From Lagopus muta (Eukaryota > Chordata > Aves > Galliformes > Phasianidae), in assembly GCF_023343835.1 (NCBI RefSeq), contig NC_064437.1, positions 41,441,967 through 41,505,966 on the forward strand: 64,000 nucleotides of DNA, read 5' to 3'. Position numbers and translations under genes: made by a program. Shown here in pieces: positions 13,138 to 25,800 of this stretch. The notes under the pieces are model-generated. The model was not told the origin of the DNA, ran no database searches, and saw only the letters and a list, made by a program, of their open reading frames with translations. Within the stretch, counting starts at the first letter, position 1. Every line of letters begins with the position of its first letter.

Positions 13138-14947
13138 CTACGTGACCCGTGTGGGGGGCCCCTCCTCCAGCAGGCTGAGCGAGCGGTTGGTCAGCTCCTG
13201 GGCACTGCTGGCCAGCTTGTAGCCAAAGAGCCGCATGGCCGGCTCGCAGGCGTCCTGCACCACCTGCGCCAGCTTGAAGGGGATGCTGAACCGCCACTTC
13301 TCAAACTGCTCCGAGGAATTCTTCTGCGTGGAGTAAATGCCGTTGCCGTCCTGTGGCGCCTGCGTGTTGGCACGGATCCACTCCTCCACCTGTGGCGTGG
13401 GGTGGATGCCGGCGAAGCGGTACATCTCCAGCGCCTTGCGCAGCGGCGCCCGCGCCACGTCCTCATAGCGCACCAGCATGTAACGGCCTCGCAGCCAGCG
13501 CGGCTGCCGCAGCCCCAGCTCGGCCGACAGCCGGATGCTCTCGCAGTTGCCCCGCAACCGCTGCACCTCATCCTCCTGCAGCGGGGCCTCCCCCTCGGCC
13601 GCCCACTTCTTCCAGCTCTCGTACTTGCCCGAGAAGGCCACCATGCGCGACGCCAGCACGGCACGCGGATCCCGCACCAGCTGGATGATGCGCAGGTCCA
13701 GCCGTGGGTCCTCGGCCAACGGCTGCAGGAACTCCAGCTGCCGGATACGCACCGTCTTCAAGGCCACGTGCTGCTTGCGCCGGCACGCCTCGGCTGCCAG
13801 CGTGACGTTGAGGGGCCCGCAGCGGCGGTTCTTGCAGTGGTACTTCTCAAAGACCTTCTTGAGGCCGGGCGTGCAGACGGGCTCCTCACAGAGTGAGCGG
13901 CTGGAGCCCCTCCGGAACAGGGCGGCCGTAAGGTGCTCCTCGGGCGCCGGCGAGATGAAGCTCTCCAGGATGTAGAGGTCACAGAGGAGGAGCTGCTGCA
14001 GCACGTCCCGGTACACCAGGGCCGAGCCCACCGCGTTGGCCCCCCCTGGCTCAAAAGTGACCGTCCTCTCAATGTGCCACAGGGGCTCAAAGAGGTAGAA
14101 GATGTTGCCCTGCTGGTTGAAGAACTCCCCAACGAAGGAGGAGCCGGTGCGCGTGGTGGCCATCAGCAGGACGTGCCGCCGCGGCCCTGGGGCTGCCATG
14201 CCCAGCTCCCCGGCCAGCTGCAAGGTGACGTTGCGCAGCCGTGTCCTCAGCTGTGAGAAGGCTGTGTCCAGCTGCCGCAGTGAGGCCAGAGACCCATTCT
14301 CAGCTGGCACCGGGCTGGTCTCCGTCTCGTTGGCCTCTGGCAGCACTTGTGGGGACTGCTTCAGCTTGTCTGACACTCTGCAGGACAGCAAGGCAAAACA
14401 GGGCTGAGCCCACGTCCCTCTGTGTCCCTCCATCCCTCTGTATCCCCATGTCCCTCCTTCACAATAAGGGCAGTGAGGTACTGGCACAGGCTGCCCAGAG
14501 AGGTTGTGGTGCCCCAGCTCTGCATACACCCAAGGTCAGGCTGGACAGTGCTCTGAGCTCCTAATGGAGCAGGTGTCTCTGTTCATTGCAGGGGAGTTGG
14601 ACCAGTTGGCCTCTAAGAGTCCCTTGCAACTCTGACAATTTTGTGATTCCATGATCTCTGTGTCCCCAGATTCCTCCATCCCTCTGTATCCCCCTGTATA
14701 AGTTTTGGGGACCCCCTTGCATCCTTTCCCTGCAGGACCTGGGATTATCACCACATGGAGCAGGCAGGTGGCTCAAAGCAGAGGACATGCAGTATTCCCC
14801 TGTTCCCTACCTGGAGATGAAGTTGTTTTCCTTCTCGATGATGACCAGCCCCACCACGAACACCAGCAGCACAGCATACTTGCTCCTCATCTTCAGGCAG
14901 TGCAGCACCTCCCGAAAATCCTGGGGCAAAGCCGATCTCCTCTCCAT
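13138..14947 (-). CDS. CHST3: CHST3, chondroitin 6-O-sulfotransferase 1, complete coding region
   Basis: Two coding exons: 14947..14811 and 14377..13138 (split codon AG|A), 1377 bases, 458 aa, the length I recall for the cloned chicken enzyme. It transfers sulfate from PAPS to C6 of GalNAc in chondroitin, in the Golgi lumen. The start [11 protein letters not shown] leads into a short cytoplasmic tail, then one signal-anchor helix (about 23-38, [14 protein letters not shown]): a type II membrane protein. The 5'-phosphosulfate loop is TTRTGSSF (about 120-127) and the 3'-phosphate site [12 protein letters not shown] (about 279-290). Several N-glycosylation sequons are present, including NVT and NRS. 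The C-terminal exon carries [17 protein letters not shown], typical of the CHST1/3/7 subgroup. The chosen ATG gives the membrane anchor exon; the larger open frame upstream of exon 2 is intronic. Confidence 0.97.
14455..14660 (+). mobile_element. CR1 LINE 3' fragment in the CHST3 intron
   Basis: It contains the CR1 end: CAATAAGGGCAGTGAGG, CTGCCCAGAGAGGTTGTGG, AAGGTCAGGCTGGACAG, TTCATTGCAGGGGAGTTGG, then a degenerate GTGATTCCATGAT tail. It lies antisense to CHST3. It is short and diverged. Confidence 0.9.
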
Positions 14948-15900
14948 TTGGATGGTGAGTGAGGGAGCTACAGCTTTTGTATCCTCTGCATGTCCACGCT
15001 TTCCTTAGAGGATCCCTCAGGCAGGCACCTGATGCTCTGGGCTATCTGCTGGGCACCTGCTGTCCTGCAGCATTTCTTCCCAGGTGGCTCTGGCCTGTGG
15101 GCACAAGGAGAGACATGTGGGTGCCTTCCAGCACAGCTCCCAACATCCAGAGAGCTCATGCAAAGGTTCTGGAGCGATTCCCTTCTGCTGGACAACCATG
15201 AGCTTGAGAACTCCCAGCACCATAAGAACACGGGGGCAGAGTGTCTCTGTACAGTTCCCACCTGGCGCCCAGCAGCTGCTGACAGCACCACTTTCCCGGC
15301 TCCCAAAATAAATCCACCACGGGAGACCCCTTCCCACACCTCCTCCTCCAGCATCGAAACCCAATCCCTGCCAGCTGCCTGCTGCGCCCAGCCAGAAACC
15401 CCTATCAGCCCCCCTGGGCAGGGCCTTCGGCAGCAGGGCTGCTCAATGGGGCTTCAGGAGCTTCCTGTCAGTGTGATGGGGTGCGCGGCTTCCGCCTTCC
15501 TCTAGGTACAAAAAGGAAACCTGATGGGGTTTCAGGAACTGTCTGAAGGCCCACGTGATCCCCTGCGCGCATTGTGCTCTCTGCCCCACACGCTCAGTGC
15601 CACCATTTTCTCATGTGGGGCCGTTGTGGCTTTGCACTTGCTGGCAGTGACGGCTGCCAGGGGAAGGGATTTGGGCTCTGCCATCACCAGTGCAGGAAAA
15701 GTGGCTCCAAGGGTCAGCGCTGCCGCTGCCAGCATCCTGGGTGCAGCCAAGTTGGTATTTCCCCCTTTCAGTGCCTGCAGCAGACAAACCACAAATGATG
15801 CCCAGACCAGGGGCTGTACGGGGAACGGATTCCAGCAAAACCCTGATCCCAAGCTCTTGGGTGGATGTGACTCATTAAATACACGGGCAGCTGAGTACTG
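14948..15900. other. Sequence upstream of the CHST3 start codon
   Basis: No coding exon was recognised. It probably holds intron and 5' UTR of CHST3. Open frames on both strands overlap and have no domain. Confidence 0.4.
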
Positions 15901-16609
15901 GATCCCTGAACCCCGCAGAACTCAGGGTGCACAGAGCACCCCACTCCCTGCACATCTCGGGGTCTGAGGGCTAGAAACCAGCGGGGACAAGGTTGGGAGC
16001 AGCGTGGTGCCCCGCTCGGCATCTTCCTCTCTGGGAGCGCACAGCACGGCCGGGGAGAGGCACAGGCGGCTCTTTGTGAAGGGAACAGAGGGGCTCTGTG
16101 CCCCCGCGCTTCTCAGCACCGCTGGGGCTGGAATGGGAGCAGGCGGCCACAGGGAGCTGCCGGGTCCCGTTCCCGAGTCCCGCTCCCGCTGTTGCCCGTC
16201 GCTGCCGGAGGTGTGCGCGGTGAAGTCACATTTTCCTCCAAGTGACTCAACGGGCGGCGGGCGAGCTCCTCGAGCAAACCGTCTGCTCGCAGCCCTCGCC
16301 TCCCCCTCCCCACCGGGTTAATGGGGGACAGCCCGGCTGAACCCAAGGGCAGAACAAAGGGAGGGCGCGGGCGCCGATCGCCGCTGCTCTTTGTCTACAA
16401 CCTGGGGGAAGAATCACACGTCAGCTCCCTCCGTATTACCGAACGCTTTTCTTCCCCGCGCCGGGAAATACGTCGTTACCCCGACTGCCTCCGCCTGGCA
16501 GCGCCCCGGAGCCGGGCGGTGGGATGGGGACGCTGGAGACGGCACAGCTCGCTTCGGCCACTGGCTGTTTCCTCCGCTATTTTTTGCACAAAATCAACGT
16601 ATTCAAGTT

Positions 16610-16644
16610 AAAAAAAAAAAGGGGGGGGGGGGGGGGGGGGGGGG
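16610..16644. repeat. A11-G24 homopolymer junction
   Basis: A run of about 11 A is followed directly by 24 G at 16621-16644. The exact length is uncertain in any assembly. Confidence 0.9.
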
Positions 16645-17870
16645 CGGGAAGAAATGAAAAAACAGTCACATCCTACGCTGTTTATAAAGTTGCCCAGAAT
16701 AGCCCCAAACCGCGGCCAAATGAGGGCCGGCGCCCAGCCCTGAGCAGGGGATGCGGGCTGGGCGGTGTCGGGGCCATCAGTCCGGCTTCCAGGTGACTGC
16801 TGCTGGGCTGGCAGGAGGCACTGCCAGGGGCTGCCCCAGCCCCGCAATGGGGCTTTCGGAGCCGGAGGCTGCCCGAGGGGTTGTGGCTGGGGCAGAGGCG
16901 GGCGGCCACGTGCTGGGACCCAAACTGGGAACAAACTCAGCGCTAATCGCTGCCGACACCGCTTGCGGAGCCCGCCGGGCATGTTGCGGGCTGGCTCCGA
17001 GGTCGAGACGGGAGGCGCCCAGGTGGGCTCTGGGAATGGCACGGGAGGGAGGAGAGCGGCGGCTCAGTGCGCTCCAGCTGCACAAAGCCCGTCCCTGTGC
17101 CTCAGCCTCAAAAAGCCCTTTCTCCGGGGTGAGACGCAGCGTGCCCGCGTCCCTGAGGCGCAGCGCTGGGAGAGAGCTCCGTACTGACGCGGTGCAGCGC
17201 ACGGGGAAAACGCGGATTTCCATCCCTGCGGTCTCGCGGCGGGCTCCGGGCCGCGACTCCCGGCAGTGGGACCCCGCCGCACCCCGGCAGCTCGGGGCGG
17301 TGTCGGGGCGCGATGCTGCCCGGAGCCTCCGCAGAACTCTCGCGGGCGCTGCGGCCTTTCCCGGCCCCATCCCGGTGCTCCCGCGGTCGGAGAGGAGAGG
17401 CCGAAGACAACTTCGCCTTCCTTCGGGAGGACGGCTGATGCAACTCTGGGAGAAACTCTCCGTACCCCCCCGTCCCCTTTGCTCTCCGCACCGAACCGAG
17501 GCTGCGGCGCGGCTCGTCCCGACCCCGCCGTCTGCTCCCCAGGAGACTCGGGGGCTCCGGGGGTTGCCGGTCCCGGCGGAGAGAGCGGCGAGAGCTCCCC
17601 CTTCGCAGACAAAGGCGCGGTCGGAGGCGGCACAAAGGAGCCCGGCAGCCGCTCGCCGAGGGGCCGGGGGAAGGGGGCGAGAGGGGAGCGGAACGCGGAG
17701 CCCCCCGGCCCCTCCCGCCGGCGCAGAGAGCCCCGGCCCCGCCGCCCCCCGCCGGCCCCGCGCCCCCCGCCCGTACCTACCCGCGAGGGCCCGGTCGTGC
17801 GGTGCGGCGGGGCGGGCGGCGGGGGCCCTGCTTTTCTTCACGGCGCTGTCATCTCCCTCCCTCCCTTTTC

Positions 17871-17910
17871 CCTGCCTCTTTCCCTCCCTCCTTCCTTCCT
17901 TCCTTCCTCC
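17871..17910. repeat. CCTT/CCCT pyrimidine-rich simple repeat
   Basis: A run of CCTT and CCCT units lies in the CpG island. It is strand-asymmetric and could form unusual structure; no function is implied. Confidence 0.75.
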
Positions 17911-18880
17911 CGGGGTGCCGGCGGGGGGAGCTGGGCCGGGGCGGGGCCGGCTCGGGGCATCCTGCCGGCTGCATCCCGCACCCCGTCGGGAAAAGTTTCT
18001 CTCGGTGCCCGGCCCGCTCCTCCGTCGCCGGCTGCTCCGAGCCCCGAGCCCCGCAGCACCCGGGGCAGAATTCATATGCAGAAATCTGTGCGTCCCACTA
18101 CGAGCAACGAAGGACGTCTGGCTCTGCAGGCAGAAAGAGAAGAAAAAAATAGTCCCCATACAGCGTCTCAGCCCCGTTCGCATTCCTGACACAGCTCTTC
18201 CAGGCATCAGGCAGAAACACACTTGCTGGCGTCGGCGTGCCGCTCGTTAGCAGGTCCCCATTAACGAAGTTACCGTGGAGCGCCCTGCCCTGCGCCCGGA
18301 GTGCCAGCACCGCGCTCCCAGCAGGACGGTGCATGCACCAACCTGTGCGAGGTACACGCACCGCTGTGTGCACCGATGGCAGCGCCCGGAGGGTGGAGCA
18401 GCTTGTGAGCAGCCCGGCTCAGCTTCTACCCGCTGACCCCAGCCACCACTTTCCCCTTCCCGGGAACTTTTTTGGGTATTTTCAGCTCCTCGCTTACTGT
18501 TCCAGTGTTGCGTTTGGGCAAGTGGTGAAAATGCTTCATACTGCACTCCCTGCCCGTTTTCTACCCCATATCTGTGCTGGGGACCGCGCCCAGCTGTAAG
18601 GAAGCTGTAAGGAAGCCCGGCCCGGCCTTCTATCTGTGAAAGCAGTGCAGAGTTTGTCTTGATATTCACCCATGGACTGGGAGCTGCCAAACTCTGTCCT
18701 CACATCCCCATGCGCTGCCCGGTGCCATCTGGCAGCCGCAGTGCTGCGGAGTGGGGACTCCGTTCCCTTCCATGCATCCCTCAGGGTGCTTTAGGGGTTC
18801 GTTTTGCAGGAGGACATGGCTGTAGGACTGGGAAGGCTTCCTCCTGTCTTAGCTCCAAGGGTTCATTCTCGATTTGTTTC

Positions 18881-19085
18881 ACAGAATCAATTTCAACCCC
18901 TTGGTTGAAAACGACCTCAAAGATCATCTAGTTTCAACCCCCTGCTACGTGCAGGGTCACCAACCACCAGACCAGGCTGCCCAGAGCCACATCCAGCCTG
19001 GCCTCGAATGCATCCAGGGATGGGGCATCCACAACCCCTTGGGCAACCTGTTCCAGTGTGTCAGCACCCTCTGAGTGACAAGCAG
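18881..19085 (-). mobile_element. CR1 LINE 3' fragment, minus orientation
   Basis: The + strand reads the reverse complement of CR1: ACAGAATCAATTTCAACC, AAGATCATCTAGTTTCAACC, GCAGGGTCACCAACCACC, AGGGATGGGGCATCCACAAC and CCTGTTCCAGTGTGTCA. It shares its layout with the copy at 45.5 kb, so both belong to the same subfamily. Confidence 0.9.
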
Positions 19086-20855
19086 CCAGTGCTAGAGCCA
19101 AGCAGGAGCCCGGTTTTCCAACCACATGCGCACCTCAGGTGCTGGCATGCCATCTTTACCAGCTTGCTGCCTGAAGCATACTGTGGCTGATGCAGCAGTC
19201 ACGGTGAAACAGCGGCACCCAGAGCCTCACGCAACGGAGGGTAATGACGAGGTGCCTAAGGGCCACCAGCAGGCGACCCCAGAGAACACTGCTGCTGGCC
19301 GCTTGGGCCGCCTCCTGCCCCGTATCCGCCTCCTGCAAGCCCAGCAAACGCCACAATCGGAGCTCCCCAGGGCGATTTGCAGCCGATCTCCCTGTTTTTG
19401 GCTCCCCCCAGCGGATGTGCTCGATCCTAGTGGACGTAATTTGGATGGGAGGCTGGGGCCGGCTCTGAGCCCCACTCACCATCCCTCCCCTCCCCCCCCC
19501 CAGCAACGAGGAGGCCCTAGGGCTCTGGATTTTCTGTTCCTTTTTCGGTTCTGCTTTTCTAAAACTGCCGGGGTGCCACTAAGAAGTTGCTACATTGTAG
19601 CCCTCTTTATTTTATTTGCATTTGTAATAATTGTAAACACTTTCATCACCTGCCATGCAGAGACTCCTACTGATGCCATGAGAGCAGCACAATGGGAGGA
19701 TGTCTGGTAGAAAGAGTGATCCTGAAGCAGTGACCCCAGTGAGCAGTGCCCTGGAGGCTGTGGTCCTGCACCTGTCCTGCTTCCCATGGCCTTTCTGCAG
19801 CAGGTGCTCGTCACCAACATGGTGGCCAAGCCAGGCACGTGCTTTTACCACCAAATAACGCATTTTCCATTCCTTTATTGTGAGGAAGCGGGCAGCTGTC
19901 AGCTCAAAATCAGAACCCCAAAAGCACAGCATCTGCCAGCATCTTCAGCTGGGCAAAATGCAGGTTCCCTGCTGCCTACAAAGACAAGGGAGGGGAAAGC
20001 ATGCCAAAACATGGTTTGTCCAACTCTCTCCCCTCCAAAAGAAGAAGGAAGTGAGAACCACAGAGCATTGAGCAAATAGAAGTACTCAGCACCAGGAAAA
20101 CCCCAAGGGTGACTCTGCAGCTCAGGTGTGTGGGCCCCTCCGTGGCAGCTCTCCTCTTTTTCATTTCACCACATGACCCCCAGACCGATTGGACCCCAGC
20201 ATATGTCCCCTTTCCCCTCCTTTGTGTCACTTGCAGCCATGTGAGCCTGAAGCCTCATTTTGCATTGCTTTTCCTGTGCTGGGTGAGCTTCCAGCTGCTT
20301 CGGGATCTGATTGGGTCCACATAGGGCCAGTCTGTCCCCAGACCTGACGCACATGGCTGCAGTGCCAGAGGCAGCAGGGCAGCCCCTCCAGCATCCCTTC
20401 AGGTGTTTTAATTCTGAGCATTGCTGCTGGCCCACAGCAACCTGATCTAACTGATGCGCATTGCTCCTCTTCTGAAAAACCCTCCAGGTCTGAGATTTCT
20501 TAGAAGGCTCTGAGCTCATGGGTGCGTGACTGCCAGAACTTTGCTCTTCTGCCAGATTTGGGGGCTGATCCCTCTCTGAGCTCAGCCACTGTTTACAGAA
20601 GGCAGAAGGCAGTTTCTGACATCCCCTGTCATGCTGCGGCCCTGTCAGCCTCTGCACTCAGGGAGATAATGTCTCCACCTGGATATCTTGTCTGGCTTAA
20701 GATAGCCAAATCCTCGCTATTTAGAACACAATAAGGGCACCAGGGCAAATAGAACAGAGAGCACCAGAGTTGTCCAAAGGTTTGGGACCCAGAGGTCAGC
20801 TCAGCCCAGTTTTGTGGCAGGACGGGGAGAAGTTCCACCCCAACAAGCGCTGCTG
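19086..20855. other. Intergenic sequence between CHST3 and PSAP, part 1
   Basis: No gene was recognised. Open frames are short, overlapping and without domains. A short C-run lies near 19492-19501. Confidence 0.5.
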
Positions 20856-20856
20856 A

Positions 20857-20935
20857 AATCATAGAATCATTCAAGCTGGAAGGGACATTTAAAGGTCATC
20901 TGGTCCATTTTCCCTGCTATGAACAGGGACATGCA
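20857..20935 (-). mobile_element. CR1 LINE very short 3' fragment, minus orientation
   Basis: ATCATAGAATCATTCAAGC, GGAAGGGACATTTAAAGGTC, ATCTGGTCCA and CAGGGACATGCAAGGAGG match the reverse complement of the terminal 80 bases of CR1. Confidence 0.85.
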
Positions 20936-22819
20936 AGGAGGAGATGTGGCTCTCCTTCTGCATGTAGCTTACTGTGGAAAGCTATGGGGAAATTGAGATA
21001 TCTGTGTTAGAACTTACTCAAATGCCAGCTGTCTGCTGATCACCCCAGGCAGCATCAGGAAAACCAAAGAGGACAAAAGCGGTGTGCTCTTTGAGCTCCC
21101 CTGTGAAATAGGAGCAGTTCAAACTCGATGATCTTTTATTTTTAATGAAAAAACTTTCCAAATCTCTCAGGGTTAATTAACTCACATTTGCAGATCTGTT
21201 GGGGAGGACTGGAGGTGGCTCTGGACCTCATCCAACCCCTCTCCTCCCCCATCAGAGCACACAGAGATCTGTCACAGGCAATCACAACCGGAGGGCAAGC
21301 AGCTGTGGGACAGGTTTTAAGGGGTGGCTGCAAAGAGCTGAGGGGCTCCTTTTCAATGCTTTGGTGCTATGTACCCTGGGTCTCTTTGTGAGAGGTGGCT
21401 GTATGCACTAAGCTAGGAATGGAGTTTGCTGCTCTTTCTGAAGTGATATTTGCATGTTTCTCTTTTGTCTGGGCTCAGCCATGCTTTTGTTCTGTGGTTG
21501 TGTCACGATGCCTGGGGTTGGGAGTTCCTACGCCTCTGCCTTCCCTGGGGAAAGGGAAGAGGGCTGTGTTCCCTCTTTCACATCTCCATTACTCTGTGCT
21601 TGCTGCTATGCAGAGATGCTCGGACACTGCCCCAGATGCTGTGGGGTGAGCAGTGAGAAGGGAGGCTGCTGTAGAGCTCTCCTGTGACACCCAGAGAGGT
21701 TGGATTACAGCCCTCCACCTTGCTTGTGTTACAAGTAGAGGATGATGGACTTGCTCTGCAGCCTTTGGCTCTGAGTGTGGGCTGCTGCAGCCATAGGGCT
21801 CCCACTTCCCCCTTGTGCCTCTGAGAGGCCCACCCCAGTGCCAGCAGTCAGCTGCTGCTGTGTAAGTCACTCAATGCTACTGCCTGGCTGGAAGGCCTTT
21901 GGCCCCAGGCATACAGATATCCCTATGTGTGGCACTGCTGGGCCTCTTGCTGAGGTCCCAACCTCCAAGAGCTCCCCATCCATCCCTGCTCCTTGTCCCA
22001 CATGCCAGCTCACCCCATTTGCTCATCTGAGCCTCAGCAGATGTGGGTGATTATTTGTGTTCCAAACTCTTGTGGTTGTGCCCCTCTTCTCCAAATGAAA
22101 CCGTACTCCCTTCTGTGCCTTCCACTTTGCTGCGGGTACAGAAGGAAGGGAAAAACAAGTGTTCCAACAGCAGAGGAAGCTGCATGAATAATGCTGGTGC
22201 GTGGGGGCATGTTTGCTCAGTCCTTGCACAAGGCCCTGAGGCTTTTTGTCCCCTGCCAGCTCTTCTCCCAAAAGCTGACAGCACTTTGTGCTGTGGCTCT
22301 TAGAGTCCCGTGACTGTGTAAGTCACTGCCTGTGTGAGCTGAGTCAAGGCAAAGCAGATTTTCAGTGTGCTGCAAATCAGCCTGCACTGCAGAAAAAAAG
22401 CCCCTGGAGCTTCTAAGAGTAATCCTTGAAAACCTGCAAAGCAGAAAGCAAATAATAATAATAAAAAAAAACCTCAGGCCTCTGCTTTATAAAAAGCTTT
22501 TTGAATTTTGGCAGCTGTGTTTTGCCCATTTCTGACTGGTAGCAACAGCACAGAAGCAAGGCAATGGCACTGCACCAAGCAGGAGCCAGCCCAAAGGCAA
22601 CAAGAAGGTAAAAGAGGTGGTGGAGGATGAGCAGTGTGCTGCCCATTACCGTGGGGCTGTGCTCTGTAGCACCCAGCAACACTCAGGTTTGATCACTGTG
22701 GACAAAGGCACGTGGAAGCAATGCTCACTCCGCAAGAGAGCTCTTTGACAGGAAGACACTGCCCTCTCCCTCCACTTCACACTGATAAATGTGGTGGAAG
22801 AGAAACCCTACCACTCTGG

Positions 22820-22874
<55 letters not shown>

Positions 22875-25800
22875 ACATCACAGCTTGGCCTCATGGTGCC
22901 TGCTTTGGGAAGCTCCATAGGGCTATGCTGGGGCTGCAGCCAGGTCGTTGGTTCCCAAAGGCTGCTGTGGGCAGGTGGAAGCCATGATCAAGGCTTTTCT
23001 CTTTTATTTCACCCCCTAGACTTTGAAGACTCAGGTTAAAGCTTATTTTTTTTAATGCCATCCTTTCTGAGAAGCTCTTAGAAATGGGGAGCAAAGGTTT
23101 TTAAAGGGCTTTTTTTTTTTTTTTCTTTTTTTTTTTCTTCCTTTTCCTAATAGAACTGATGCATTAAAAGCACCTTCAAAAAGCAGCTCTTTAATGGGAA
23201 AAAATGCACTTTCCAAGAGCTAGCTGCTTTCAGAAACTGGTGAGCTTCAATGCAACAGCACAGCCACGACTGAGGGAAGGGGAGCAGTGACGATGGGATT
23301 AGGTAAGCACACTCCTTTGTTCATCCCCTCACTTTTATTGCTGAAAACCTAAAAAAGCATCAAACCCACTCCTTTTATTGCAGAGGGTTTTAGTTCCTGA
23401 TAAGCAGCTGGAGTCGTCTGTTAGAAATCCTGATAGATAAGGTGGGGAAGAGAAGGGGACAGTATTTCCTGGGGTCCCTTGGGGCTTCTTCTGTTGTAGC
23501 ACGAATGGGAATAAAGGTGTCCTAAAATCTCCCTCCTCTTTTCCTTGGTTTTTTTTTTGCTTTGTTTTGTTTTGTTTTAATTTGCTTGGGATTTCTGATA
23601 TATATTTTAAGCTTCATTTTTCATTTTTCCTTTATTTTCTTCCTGGGTGACCTAGGTGTATATGTGTATATTCCTAATGATTTCTTGGGGGATGGGGAGA
23701 AAGTCATACTTAGAACAAACCTAGGGCTTAATTCTCCTTTCGACTTACAAAAAGCAAGCTGTTTCCCCCTTCAAAGGCAGTTGCATGCTGGTAGCAGAGG
23801 TTTGCCTGGCTGCATTCTTACTGCTTACAGCCTTGGGAAGATGACACAATGAGAGCAGAAATGGGAAATCTGCACAGTATGCATCTTCTTTGAAGCACGG
23901 GCTTTGCAAGGCGATGCTAAATTATCGATTCTTCTGCTTTTCTACTGACTCTGTGCTCTCAGGCCCTGGGAGCACCAGTCAGAAATCCTGGCTTGGGGGG
24001 GCAAAGCATTTATGGCTGCTGTCCTCTGACTCTTTGTAGCTAATCTGGTTTGAAAGAGCAGTGCAGTGAATTGGGATACGTTCCTCCCTAGTGGGGTGGA
24101 GTAATCCCACCAAGTAGTACATAAAATGCTGAAGAAAAAAACTGAAGAAAAAATCAGCTTCTATCTATAATAAAAAACTTGTGGCAGGACAAAAGAAATA
24201 CAGAAAAGTGAGAACTCTCTGCAGAGAGATTTGAGGTTTTGTTTTGCTTTGCTTGGAAAATCCGGTGCACTTGATCTGACCCCCTTTAGATAATTAAGTT
24301 GTAGAACGTGGGAAGGAGCAAGGCTGCCATGCCAGCAGTGCTGAGCACTGCCAAAAAGGGGCTGGTCCTTACTGCTTTCATCCCATGCTGCCACCCGGGG
24401 CTCAGGCAGCACCCTGGGTCCAGGTTGGGCTGTTAGTGCTGGTGCAAGGGACGCTGGAAGGCCTCCCTCCCACTGCCCTGCTGGCTCTTTGCGTGCTGCC
24501 TTGGGCTGATTCAGGTCACTAATCCAGCACAACACTGTCTGCTTCTGTGGGGCAGGGCTGTTTTTGCTGTGCTGGGGATGTGAAGGACTTGGAGCAGCAG
24601 AATGAAACCATGCTGGTGCCGGAGTTGTTCCTCTGCACTGTGCTGGTGGCAAGGACAGCGGGCAGAGCATCTGGCATGCTGCAGGGAGCCCATCCTGAGC
24701 CGGGACCCAGCGAGATGTCAATGAGTCATGCGGAGGCTGCTGCTGCTTGAGCTGGCACAAGCTTCAGATGTGCTCAAGGCTCTTCCCAAGCCTGCAAGGC
24801 TGTAATTTGTGGCTTGCTTTTGCTTCCTCATTGACAGCTGGTGCAGTCAGAATGGAAATGCAAAGAGATCTAAAAGCTGCGCTGCTGCAAAAAGTGCCTC
24901 TTTTTTTTCTTTTTTTCTTTTAATTTTGGCAATGAGAGCACTTCTCCTGCAGAGCTGTCTCTGCAACTGCAAAAGCAGAGCCTGCAGGGCCTCTGGCAGG
25001 CCTCCAGACATTGCCAAACACAGACGGCTCGTGTGTTTGCCACTTGGCGCAAAGTGGGGAATACAGCGAGGAGGTGGAGGTGGCCCCTGGGAGGAATTTG
25101 TGCGCCGTAGGCTTGACATAACCAAGCATCAGGCTTCCCCGGAGCTGGCTGGGCCCTGGTGCCAGCCCAGTTGGACTGGTTGCTGGTGGAGCAGCATTGC
25201 TGGCTGCCAGCCTCTGAGCATGAGTCATGGGTTTGCTGCAGGAGAGTCCCTGCTCTGGCAGCTTCCCCAGCCCAAGGCTCTTCCTACTCGCTTTCTCTGT
25301 GCTTCTCAAAGTGGGGCTGAAAACAAGTTCTTGGGTAACCCAGTCCACGACTTTATTTATTTATTTATTATTAAACAACAGCTGTAGTTCTGGATCACTG
25401 AATTGCACAGGCTTTTGAACAAGGAAACTGTAGAGCTGTGAGAAGGAACGCTTGCATCTTGTAGGCATTGTCCCAACAAGCTGTCTGTCCAGCAGAAGGT
25501 CCCTCTCTGTTTCAGAGAGTGCTAGGTAGATGGTGCACAACTGTGGCTCCTGCTGTCAGGATGAGGTCTCCCTGCATGCCTTGGTTCCTCACAGCTGTGA
25601 GCTACACACCTGGTCTCAATAGGACTACCTGATCTCTGGTCTCAATAGGACTACCTGATCTTTGGGGTTTCCTCTTGTAAATAGCCTCATCAGCCGAGGC
25701 AGATGGCCAGCGCTTGATCTCTTGGTGCCATTTAATTTTCTTTAATCCCATTTTAAGTGAGAAAACTACTAGGTGATTTGTTAAAATGGGGAAAGCTATA

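Larger units (their letters stand above)
15900..18300. promoter_or_regulatory. Large CpG island, probable CHST3 promoter region
   Basis: This is about 2.4 kb of very GC- and CpG-rich DNA, starting about 1 kb upstream of the CHST3 ATG on the minus strand. It is the only CpG island between CHST3 and PSAP, so it most likely houses the CHST3 transcription start and a non-coding first exon. Very long open frames (about 500 codons on + at 16751-18250 and 480 on - at 16777-18222) exist because GC-rich DNA has few stops; both strands being open at once argues against coding. Confidence 0.6.

Noticed and set aside
16751-18250. Open frames of about 500 codons (+) and 480 codons (-) in the same DNA
   Set aside because: Both strands are open together in very GC-rich DNA, composition is low in complexity (Arg/Pro/Ala/Gly), and no domain is recognisable; this is a CpG island, not a gene.
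22712-23039. Frames containing a polyproline run
   Set aside because: The prolines come only from the 52-C homopolymer.
24161-24760. 199-codon minus-strand frame between CHST3 and PSAP
   Set aside because: Low-information composition, overlapping plus-strand frames, no splice context or domain.
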